Assembly: GCA_000310025.1 (NCBI GenBank)
Contig: FN649748.1
Coordinates: 1,092,010-1,156,009 of the forward strand
DNA: 64,000 nt
Source of the DNA: Ectocarpus siliculosus
Lineage: Eukaryota > Sar > Phaeophyceae > Ectocarpales > Ectocarpaceae
Direction of reading: 5' to 3'
Positions within the stretch are counted from its first letter, which is position 1. Every line of letters starts with the position of its first letter. The notes beneath the pieces are model-generated. The model had not been told where the DNA came from and did no database searches. It saw only the letters and a program-made list of their open reading frames with translations. This document shows, piece by piece, positions 22,101-29,038 of the stretch. A program made the position numbers and the translations under genes.

Positions 22101-23801
22101 GGCAGTGGGCGATGCGTGTGGGTGCCGCACGGCCAGTGTGCCACATGCAGTCCCGTCAGGGGTATCGCCAACACGAGTTCAGCTCATCACGGGGGGTGCA
22201 ATAGGGGCGCAGTGCAACTCGGGTACTTCGATTCAGCAAAAAAAACATAAATTTGCATTTTTTTTTGCTGCACCCAATATCGAAGTCCCCCTTTTCCGGG
22301 CAGAGAAAGCCTCATCGTGTTGTTGCTGTTGACCAATCAGCGTCTTTGGCCCCCGGCACCCCCCCGAAACTTATTTTTGGCCTCAATTTAGGTGAATTTT
22401 TTTAACGTTAAAACAGCAGGCCCTAACAGTAGTGTACGTCCTGTAAAACCCATGGGGATCCCGCCGGTGGCACCAGATGTGTGCTCCGGTACCCCAATGC
22501 GCGAGCTAATCCTCTATTGCGAACCCCCAATCATCATAAAAAAACGTTACGAGGCGCATGTAACACACCAAAAATTGCACGAAACGTTGTCGCTAGTATG
22601 TATAGCAAACGATGTGCCTCGTACATGCGGCTTGCTTCAACTAGGAGCTAAACCGCAACATCGCAAACTGTTAAAACAAACAAGAATCGGCGTTCCGTTG
22701 GGGGGATGGGGCGGTACCTACCGCCACGGGTGGGGATGGCGCGGAAAAACTTTTACCCCGATCGCATAAAAAACTGTAATTTAAACATTTGAAACACACT
22801 ACACGCACATTCAGGCCTAGGACATTTCGTCAGGCCTCGAGCAAAACACGACTTCGCTGTTTCTTGGTGAATTACTCTAGCTGTGCGCTCCCCGAGGATA
22901 AGTGAATACACAGCAGTGAGTCCAACCTGAATCCACCCACACAAACACGAAGGTGAATCATCATCGAACAAAAAGAGGCACACACGCGAATTCGCACCAA
23001 ACACCAACACACGCCGCGCTCAATGGAGCGAGTACACACACACATTTTCCCAAGAAAAATCAAGTAGAGGTCGAGGTAAAACACACACAGATCGAGCGGC
23101 ACGGTGGCAAGCCGTAAGGTTTCCCCTGGGACGTGAGCGCATGCCGCCATACACCAAAGATTTAAGAAGACAAGCAGGGTGTGTTCGTGGGCAAGTTTGA
23201 ACGAACGTTGATCGTGAATGCTGCACGGTGCGGCCGTTGTTTGAAAATAGGGACACAAAAACAAGCTGGTGATTGATTGAAAGCTGGTGCTTTTCATTGC
23301 GTGTACGGTCGTGCCCCATTGAAACACTCCCGGCGAAACGCCCCTCAAGAAAAACAAGCGGGACGAAAACAGATATCGCTCAACAAGGGCCTCGTGCTGC
23401 TGCTGCTGCTGCTGCTGCTGGGTTGCAGTATCAAAGGCAAACCCCTTGTGCATGTCTCGATCCATCGAGTATGTAGCACGGCGGGTCAACGTGGCAAATG
23501 CAACGGCATCCCACAACATCCACGCAGCACACAACAACGCACCGACCACTTGTTGCTTGGCCTTGACAAAAGCGCTCGGGTCTGTCTCGCTCGGCGCGGC
23601 GGCCTTCGCGGCGGCGCGAGCGGCGGCGGCCTGGTCCCTCTTCGCAGCGGCCGCAGCCGCTTCTCGCCGTCGAGCTTCCAGCAGCTCAAACCTCGCTCTC
23701 TTCCCCGAAGGTTTCGCCTGGGAAAGCGCGGAGGAGTTGAAGTCGGGCGGCGGGCGCCGCTCCCGCGTGCTTTTCCTCCTGCCCGTCGATGTCTCGCTCA
23801 T
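435..23801 (-). CDS. SNF2-family ATPase with embedded RING finger (SHPRH/RAD5-type), 3' end missing
   Basis: Probable DNA-dependent ATPase and E3 ubiquitin ligase acting on chromatin in the nucleus. Family members (SHPRH, HLTF, RAD5) ubiquitylate PCNA or remodel stalled forks; this role is inferred. Phase-compatible exons in transcript order: 23801-23543, 20353-20209, 19708-19628, 19094-18749, 18392-18219, 17657-17166, 16605-16496, 15722-15596, 15077-14907, [gap], 12874-12566, 12127-12047, 11615-11529, 10451-10314, 9617-9496, 8285-8206, 7578-7454, 6402-6376, 5341-5227, [junction unresolved], 3379-3223, 2737-2558, 2292-2121, ~1480-1219, 538-435. Motifs: Walker A GLLCEEMGLGKT near residue 570, VVPVSLVGQW, TTYELLR, a DEAH-box variant LDECQ, MVSGTP, and a C3HC4 RING. 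The start is an ATG opening a Lys/Arg-rich tail (MSETSTGRRKSTRERR). An in-frame ATG at 23978 is possible, but that extension looks untranslated. One exon after VGQW is not found and may lie in the N gap. The helicase C lobe must lie left of base 1. Confidence 0.85.
2940..3175. repeat. (CAG/CAA)n compound microsatellite
   Basis: About 230 bp of AGC/AAT/AAC triplets inside an intron of the SNF2 gene, between exons 3379-3223 and 2737-2558. All frames are open (poly-Ala/Gln/Ser/Leu), so the long open frames on both strands here are not evidence of coding. Confidence 0.95.
3762..3905 (+). mobile_element. SINE-like repeat headed by a G run (family G)
   Basis: A run of about 17 G is followed by GTACTCATAGTCGTGCATGC, then CGTAGTCGTTTGACCATTGA and a GGGACGGAGCACGC block. 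The same block order recurs at 5600-5735 and, more diverged, at 15124-15210 and 21536-21628. The region after the G run resembles a tRNA D-arm (TAGTCGTTAGACCATTGACC), but no clear B box was found. The element is intronic in the SNF2 gene. Confidence 0.7.
5405..5735 (+). mobile_element. Two or three tandem copies of the family G repeat
   Basis: Copy 1 (5405-5525) starts at a G run, then GTACTCTTATGTTTTGCATG, and ends ACCGATCACCGATGACCAAT. This matches the LINE tail at 14268-14365 in reverse complement. A partial copy lies at ~5555-5600. Copy 3 (5600-5735) matches 3785-3905 closely, including CACCGGACCAGGCT and GAAGCGCCGTGAGG. All lie in a large intron of the SNF2 gene, so short open frames here are not genes. 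Confidence 0.75.
6376..6402 (-). other. Candidate 27-bp microexon of the SNF2 gene
   Basis: An acceptor TTCATCAG and a donor GTGGTT bracket 27 bp encoding LDMLKRSIQ. It starts and ends in phase 0, matching the preceding exon (ends phase 0 at 7454) and the next one (5341, starts phase 0). The joined text reads as a continuous Leu/Lys/Glu helix into ANVQAELKARADAIE. It is also dispensable for frame, so it could be a chance match. Confidence 0.45.
6455..6550. repeat. (GA)n microsatellite
   Basis: An imperfect GAGA tract in an SNF2-gene intron, lying just beyond the candidate microexon at 6376-6402 and reading as CT on the transcript strand. Confidence 0.9.
7140..7430. repeat. Cluster of CAC, CAG and CAA triplet repeats
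   Basis: (CAC)n at ~7143-7165, (CAG)n of about 15 units at ~7206-7252, and (CAC)n of about 13 units at ~7386-7423. All lie in the intron downstream of the SNF2 exon 7578-7454. Poly-Ala/Leu/Val open frames across it are artefacts. Confidence 0.95.
8155..8192. repeat. (AAC)n microsatellite
   Basis: Ten or so AAC units immediately 3' (transcript sense) of the SNF2 exon 8285-8206. Confidence 0.9.
11200..11500. repeat. Minisatellite, ~100-130 bp unit, about 2.3 copies
   Basis: The unit begins TCACTGCACTCATGGG and includes CACCCATGGGTC and AGCTCATCG. Copies start near 11204, 11333 and 11433; the second is ~29 bp shorter. Within units there are smaller repeats of CACTCATGGG and GTTCATTG. It is intronic in the SNF2 gene, between exons 11615-11529 and 10451-10314. 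Confidence 0.8.
12047..12127 (-). other. SNF2 motif II exon with a probable GC-AG intron
   Basis: An 81-bp exon encoding INFHRCVLDECQEIK and following residues, the DEAH-box (Walker B) exon. The acceptor GATGTAG preserves phase 0 with the upstream exon ending at 12566. The only donor that keeps phase 0 into the next exon (11615) is CAG|GCAAGC, a non-canonical GC donor. Confidence 0.7.
12140..12195. repeat. (CAG)n microsatellite
   Basis: About 15 CAG units with flanking CAT units, next to the SNF2 motif II exon. A second tract, (AAC)n, lies at ~12290-12322. Confidence 0.95.
12344..12515. repeat. Tandem repeat, ~77-bp unit, 2.3 copies
   Basis: The unit starts AGTTATCAAGTT and contains GTGGCTCACAAATGGTGCTC and GTCTAGATTT. 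Copies run ~12344-12419 and ~12420-12498, and a partial third starts at ~12499. It is intronic, between SNF2 exons 12874-12566 and 12127-12047, starting just past the donor at 12566. Confidence 0.85.
13390..13485. repeat. (GCAA)n microsatellite
   Basis: AAGC/GCAA tetranucleotide repeats with GGAA variants, intronic in the SNF2 gene. Poly-Leu/Cys frames over it are artefacts. Confidence 0.9.
13800..14390 (+). mobile_element. 3' end of a degenerate LINE-like retroelement
   Basis: The plus frame reads EVYGMLKEGLGFKDYLHG, then KLKVKFRTGDIGLRERRRR, then a Cys-His motif CDCDFECEDRVHVVAECPW. This is the Cys-x-Cys...His...Cys tail typical of non-LTR retrotransposon C termini. A TAA follows ECPW where these proteins usually have an aromatic residue plus charged helix, and the frame then continues EEERELYRNELGKI, so the copy carries a nonsense mutation. 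The coding remnant runs into a tail (14268-14365) shared with elements at 5405-5525 and ~15260-15400, then into a poly-C tract ending at the gap. It lies in the SNF2 intron, opposite strand. Confidence 0.7.
14391..14676. other. Assembly gap (N run)
   Basis: 286 N. It is bounded on the left by poly-C and on the right by low-complexity, homopolymer-rich sequence. Translated X runs on both strands are not proteins. The SNF2 exon expected between the VGQW exon (ends 14907) and the next recognised exon (12874) may be hidden here. Confidence 0.99.
14677..14812. other. Homopolymer-rich, probably unreliable sequence
   Basis: Runs of G, A, T and C follow each other with almost no mixed sequence, ending in ~22 C. 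This looks like low-quality consensus beside the gap rather than biology. Confidence 0.7.
15124..15400 (+). mobile_element. Two family G repeat copies
   Basis: At 15124, a G run is followed by CTCATGTAAACGCGTTCAGC and CTCGCATCCCTAACATGTCG. At ~15260, GGCGTACTCATGATTGG is followed by GACCACGCGTCCTCGAGCGG and GACCGATCACCGATGGCCAA, continuing to ~15400. In reverse complement the second copy matches the LINE 3' end at ~14213-14365, including part of the coding tail. They sit between SNF2 exons 15722-15596 and 15077-14907. Confidence 0.7.
16855..17155. repeat. Array of four ~90-120 bp units (GGTCAGCCGGTTAG repeat)
   Basis: Units share CATTGGTCAGCCGGTTAG followed by CGCGGTCGACGCT and an ACA-rich spacer. 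Copies sit at about 16858, 16925, 17036 and 17111. Single relatives occur at ~1565-1615 (reverse) and at 62535-62625; a shorter match is at ~30. On the minus strand the unit reads DRANRLTNEKT repeatedly, which can be mistaken for a protein repeat. The array lies between SNF2 exons 17657-17166 and 16605-16496. Confidence 0.8.
19120..19158. repeat. (GA)n microsatellite / intron polypyrimidine tract
   Basis: On the minus strand this is a long CT run just upstream of the SNF2 acceptor at 19094, so it can serve as the polypyrimidine tract. Confidence 0.8.
20830..21090 (+). mobile_element. tRNA-derived SINE
   Basis: An RNA polymerase III A box TGGTCTAGTGG (20837-20847) and B box GAGTTCGAATCC (20884-20895) are spaced 36 bp apart, as in tRNA genes. 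A body follows with AGGGACCGCTGGACCCTTTT and a CACGCACCGCAGGAGGAAGG block. The acceptor stem does not pair fully and no sensible anticodon arm is seen, so it is a SINE head, not a tRNA gene. A diverged copy lies in opposite orientation at 21225-21485. Confidence 0.75.
21225..21485 (-). mobile_element. tRNA-derived SINE, inverted relative to 20830-21090
   Basis: On the minus strand a B box GCGTTCGATTCC (plus 21407-21418) is followed by a body containing GGAAAGGGACGGGTGAACCC, TGTCGCGATGA and CACCGCAGAAGGAA. These match the body of the plus-strand SINE in the same order. The two face tail to tail about 130 bp apart, so the intron transcript could fold into a long imperfect hairpin. Confidence 0.65.
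21500..21650 (+). mobile_element. Family G repeat copy
   Basis: Contains GAAGTACTTGTGTAAACGCA, CATGCCGTAGTCGTTAGACC and GGGACGGAGCGATATGCCGG, ending in a 15-bp G run. It is the same family as 3762-3905. It abuts the TIR element at 21658. Confidence 0.65.
21658..22411. mobile_element. 754-bp non-autonomous TIR element flanked by TTAA
   Basis: The left end is TTAACGTTTATTTTTGTCAC followed by CTAAATTGAA. The reverse complement of the right end reads TTAACGTTAAAAAAATTCAC followed by CTAAATTGAG. The ~30-bp inverted termini match at about 24 positions, and both begin with TTAA, compatible with a piggyBac-like TTAA duplication. No transposase is encoded; interior frames are short. It lies in the largest intron of the SNF2 gene (23543 to 20353). 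Confidence 0.65.
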
Positions 23802-25305
23802 TGTCGCAGCTGTGCTGTGAGATGTCTGGCGGCAGCAGACCGACGGGCGGCAGTTTGTTTTTCGAGGGGCGTGAAAGAAGGCTCGGAGAAAAAGTGGGGG
23901 GACGGCGACGAGGACTACAAGGGTATACCAAGTCCGGGTGAGCGGACCTGGCGTGCGTACCCGGCGGGTATCCATCATGTGTGTATCTTTAGCCGTGGGC
24001 CTTCTTCTGGCATCCTACCAGCATGACACGGACGTAGCTGCAGCGCTAACTTTTTGGTTCAACGAAAAATGACCCATCAAGGACGAGGTTGACAATCTCA
24101 CACGCCGGATCATTGTCTCCACGGCGTGGATATATGCAGCTATTCACGCCGTATTATATCTCGCGCACTTTCCGCAAAACAAAAGCTGGACAGCAGTTCA
24201 TACTAGCCGACAATCTCCGTCTCTCCACCAACGAGCATCTCGCGGTGCAGGCTTCAGCGACGAGGTCATTTTTTTAAGGTTTATCGCGCGGTACTCTACA
24301 TAACACAACATCGGTGTAGTAGAGGATCAGGGTGCAAGGTTTTGGCCATCTTGACTATCGTTGACTACGAGGGGTGGGGGTGGGGGAGGCTGCCCCACCA
24401 CCGGTTCCGGTGCACAAGAAGGCACCCATGGAAGCGCGTAGTTTGCCCACAACGACTTCAACGTGTTTTCCCCAAACGCTTTCAACACGTGAGCAGGTGA
24501 GGGGCTGAATCGGGTATCTCCCGGGCCTTCTCTCCCCCAACTCACCGCGGCCAAGCACAAAATTACGCCTTGGTGCTGAGCTTGAAATCCCGGCCAAAAT
24601 TATCTCGCTGGATGTCAGAATTCCAACCACGTTCGTGGCTTTCTCATCGTGCCCAACCCTACTCTCGGGGTTACGCCACAGCCGTCGTTCGCATATCATC
24701 GTCACGGGGAGATGATGCGCGGGTGTCGGGATACACAGAAGATCGCAACAAACAGCAGCAACCACACGTGTAGTCTACGCGTACAACCTTTTGCTCTCTC
24801 GAGCTCGTGGTATCTCCCAACACCACTTGCACAAGGTTAACCACTGCTGTACCACCACGTCATCAGCCAACGCCACTATTGCCTTGCTTTTGTCCTCTGG
24901 CGCAACTGATGTTTTATGTTTCCGGGGGATCTGATCCCGGACACTGTCGGACACGCAAAGAGAAGGGGGGAGACGCCAGATCAATCCTCGATTCACAATA
25001 CCCTCGCTTGCCGTGGACAATCTCTCCACCCTACGTCTCGACCCCTACCCTTTACACCGGTACAGCGGTTTCTGCCCAATCAGCGAGCATCACAGCAGTG
25101 ATGATGCTGAACACTGGCAAGGGTTGCAGCTAACGACCTGCGTCCGGGTGAGACAGACCACTGGGACTACTACCCGACAACGTGTCCGCACTCCCCCCTC
25201 CTGTCTTTCCCCGTGAGTTTGGCCGGGGGGACAAGGCGCTACCAGCAACGTGGCGCAGCCGACGCATATTTTCTCCGAAATTTCTTTGCTAGAGCCGAGC
25301 AGCAC
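23802..25305. promoter_or_regulatory. Intergenic: upstream region of the SNF2 gene and 3' flank of the CCDC137-like gene
   Basis: No convincing exon was seen on either strand. It should hold the SNF2-gene promoter and 5' UTR (at its left end) and the terminator of the CCDC137-like gene (at its right end). I recognise no TATA box or other defined element. Confidence 0.4.
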
Positions 25306-28300
25306 TCAGAGGTCGCTGCCGACGAACTGCGTCTGCCCCGCCCGCCTCTTCTTCTTCAGCCCGCTGTACGCCTCCTGGACTCTCTGCCTCATCTCCTCCA
25401 TCTGGCGATTCTGGGCTTTCTTCGCTTCCGCCTGCATCGCCCTCTGCTCTTGCCTCTGCTGATCATCCCCCCTCCCCCCGGCCGCGTTGTTTCGCCTATT
25501 TCTCTTTCCCTTCTTCTGCTGCCCCTGGCTCTCACCCTGATTTCCCGTACTGGCACCACTGGGAGAAGAAATATCCCCCACCCCCCCCCCGGCCGCGGCA
25601 GCGGCTTGCCTTGCCCATGGCTTGGCCTGCCCTTGGTCCTTGAAGCCCCGCGGCTTGGGAATCTTGGCGAGGTCTGGGGGCGCGTGCGCCACTTCTCCAA
25701 ACCTAAAGGAAGCCGAAAGGATGGGGTGTAGGCGTCGTAGCTAAGTTCGTGCCGGCAGTGCCACGGAGAAAAAATATTAACATTGCGATGAGCGAGTGAG
25801 CAAAACAGACGTTGTGTTATGCCGGCCAAGGACGAACCGTACCTGATGCGCTCCTTCTGAAGCAGCTGCGCCGCGCCTTCGTCATCGTCCGCCCGCCCCA
25901 ACACCCCCCAGTTGTTTCCGCCGCCACCGCCACCGCCACCGCCATCGCCGCCGCCACCTCCCTGCCTGCCACGACCAGCCGAAACACCGCTGCCTCCAGC
26001 GCCGCCGCCGCCGCCGCCGCCTCGCTCCGCCCCATCGAAACCTGCTGCGGCGTGTTCTTCGTCGAGGCGTTCGCGCCGCTGCACCTCTTCCCACAGACCC
26101 TGCTTCTTGAGCTTGTTCTTGCGTTTCTTGTCATCGAGGTACCTGCATAGACGGACAGACCGTGACAGTGGTTGTTGGTTTTTGGTGACGACGAGGTGGA
26201 GTTGTGCCGATTGTGTGCACATGAGAGGCAAGGTGTGCAGTGGGGAGACGGAGTCAAGAGAGCAATGACGAGATATACAAAGGGACAGAGAAAAATTTGC
26301 TCAGCAGTGTACCAGACAAAAAAGAAAAACGGGTACCCATATGCATACGTTTCAGAAATCATCTGCCGAGCAGTGCTACAAAACTTCAGATGCATTTCGT
26401 GACGAGAACTGTCGAGAAGGACGAATTTGGAGAAATGTCCTAGAGAGGCAGGGTATCATAGCTACCATTTCTTGTCACCCGGGTAGGAACCCCCAGCCAA
26501 ACCCTCCCTTGCGGAGGTACATCGCCTCCTAAACTACGAAACGACCGTTTCCCTCAAAGCGACAAACAAAAAGCCCCATCCGAAATAGTTCCAAAGCACC
26601 AGGAATCTGCCTCAATGAACAGCAGCATTCAATCTCTCGTTAGAAATGTCCAACCAGAATGTCTGAAACCGCGGAGCCCGCCGATAAATCAACGTAACCC
26701 CTTGGGGGAACTGCGAAGGATTCAGCATCATGCGCAACGGTCCCCATCTACGCACACTATTCTCACGATTGATTCTCAAGTCAATCGCGTGTCTCACTTT
26801 TTCCTGCGCTTGTTGGTGGAGCTGTGCTCCTTGAACTCGTCCTTGAGCAGCTGGGCCGTGCCCTCGCGAACACGCTTGTTGAACTGCCGCATGCTCTCGT
26901 CCTCGCGCTTCCCCTCCATCGCAGCCCGCTGCAGCGATCAAAATGGCGCAAGGGTTGGGGTGGAAACGGAGGCAAGAGGGTAGTAAGAGCAGGGAAAACC
27001 CGTTATTTTCTACATCTGGGAGGGGGCGCTAAAGGGCGAGGGGTGTGCGGGGGAGTGGGCTGCTGCTCACGATAGCGGAATGCATCACCACCGGAGTCTT
27101 CGGCTCACAGGTGCTCGTACCCCTACGAAGCCGTGGCGGGGAAGGCACAACTCGTCGCCGAGCGTTACGTAAGACACGGTAGAGCCGGTTCTCGCTTACA
27201 AGTAAACGTTGAGGGCAAGCTTTTTTCATTTTTTCTCGCCCCCATGTCGTTTCACATATTCTGGGCGCCGTTCTCCATCTTTCGAACTACGTTCAAAAGA
27301 AACAGCCGGGGTCACACACAGAACAAACTACAGTTTTCCTCCTGCGGTGCTTGCCAAAGCACCAAGGGCGCAAGCATGGACCAATTACTCAAGAGGATTA
27401 TGATGAAGTTCGGTTCCGAACTTTTCCGTATCTCGTCTGCCGAACATCCCAACAAAACAAACACGCCCAACGGCAGAGTCACGTCACAGGACGCTACCCA
27501 CCTGAGGCTCGGGCTGGCGTCCCTTTCCCCCCGGGTCGGCGTGCTCTTCGCGGACCCTCTTCGCGGTCTCCTTGAGCTCCTCGTGCGCCCACTGGGGCAG
27601 CCTGCGCTTGTTCTTCTTCTTCTTGTCCTTGCCCTCTGCTTGGCAGCCAGAACATCAGCGTCGTTCCCACCAGCAGTGTAGCAGTCATCAACATGCACGT
27701 ATGTGAGAAGGCCATAACTAGCCAACACTCGGTGGTGGGGCACGACAGGAGTTCCTGCTTAGGACAGAGATTCACTTGACCCTCTCTGAATGACTGTTTG
27801 CACCTGTTCCTTTGCCTCTCGTATATCATGAAGCAGACACAACAAGGGGATAGCACGCCACATGTGTGGGGGTTGCTGTTGCTGCGCTCCTTGTCTCTGC
27901 CTTCACGCATCCTCCCTCCCAACGTACACGCACACGACTCTCCGAAATCAAGACGGAGTACGCATACAATACTACTTTATAGAGGTACGGCAGTGCAACA
28001 GCAGCGAAGCAGTACATCAAGACCTACTTCGTACTACATACGAGGCAAGTCAACAGCAGGCAGTTATTATAACAACCAACATCATTATAATCGAAAAACA
28101 CCCCCACCGGCCGATCCTCTACCGCCCATCTCAATCTCTGGCACACGACCGTACTGCTGTTGACTGCAAACACCCCACACACCGCCACACACCTTCAAGG
28201 TTGTTGAGCCGCTGCGCCTGGTGGTTCTTGACGTCCGGAGGCAGGTTTCTGTCCAAGTCGCTGCCTCCCTTGCGCCCCATCCCCATCCTGCCACCACACC

Positions 28301-28358
28301 CCCCCTTGGCGAAGGGATCCATCGCCTTCACCTTCTTATACTTCCTTACCCGACCCAT
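25306..28358 (-). CDS. CCDC137-like nucleolar/nuclear coiled-coil protein
   Basis: Five exons, all phase-consistent: 28358-28193, 27635-27502, 26928-26798, 26142-25843 and 25702-25306, giving ~375 aa. The N terminus MGRVRKYKKVKAMDPFAKGG opens a basic protein. The middle has KDKKKKNKRRLPQWAHEELK, EDESMRQFNKRVREGTAQLL and YLDDKKRKNKLKKQG. The last exon has RFGEVAHAPPDLAKIPKPRG and ends near MEEMRQRVQEAYSGLKKKRR. The FGEV-x-PP-x-L block, the C-terminal AY-x-x-LK-x-x-R motif and the basic DPF start fit the CCDC137 family. The human protein is described as chromosome-periphery/nucleolar and as binding retinoic acid receptor; the role in this organism is unknown. A Gly-rich insert in exon 4 is lineage-specific low complexity. 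It is transcribed divergently from the SPOC-R3H gene. Confidence 0.8.
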
Positions 28359-28576
28359 GGTTACGGAAGCTGGCTACAACAACGGAGAGGCTGGGCGAAC
28401 GAAGGCGTGAGGTGTGCGGGAGGGAGAGGGAGCACGAGACACGGGACTGTAAAAACAACACCCGCGCACGCCTCCATCGTAGCCACGAACTCCGCTTGGT
28501 TGAATTTGTGTCTGTCAGCAGTACAGTAGCAACCTGGGCGTGCCCGACTCCGCTGAACAACCTTTCGTTGCGAGTT
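28359..28576. promoter_or_regulatory. Compact bidirectional promoter
   Basis: About 218 bp separates the ATG of the CCDC137-like gene (minus, 28358) from the proposed ATG of the SPOC-R3H gene (plus, 28577). No repeats are seen here, unlike almost every other non-coding stretch nearby. No TATA box is evident. If the plus gene starts further downstream, the shared region is longer. Confidence 0.5.
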
Positions 28577-29007
28577 ATGGCCACAGGACGACGACAGCTT
28601 GAAATCTTTGTGAGGTTAGTAACAAGAGTTCGCGTCAGCCGCTGAATCCAGAGATCCACAGAGAGTGAATGCCCCATGTAAACCTACAACCATCGTGCCC
28701 CTGGCTCTGTCCGCTGTCCTCTCTCCACAGCAAGGACAGAGTTCGCTCTTCGCTGCCCCTAGTTTGATAATGCTGCTGACCTCACCGCTCAGCGAGTTCT
28801 GCCACCATGTCCGCAGATCGAACTGTCCCCGTTTCAGAACGCTGGTGTGTGTGCCTTGTCTGCCGGACGGAAAAGATCGGTGTCCACGAATGAATGTTCG
28901 ATGTCCCGCAGGTATACTGTAACAGCAGCTTGTATCTAACTGCAGTGCCAGCTGCATGTGCGGGGCACTTGGAGCTGTACAGCTGTACATCACTTCTCTC
29001 TCGCCCG

Positions 29008-29038
<31 letters not shown>

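Noticed and set aside
22872-23978. 368-residue minus frame as one protein
   Set aside because: Only 23801-23543 looks coding (basic N-terminal tail). The rest is intron or upstream sequence with Cys/Phe-rich unstructured text and a CAG repeat.
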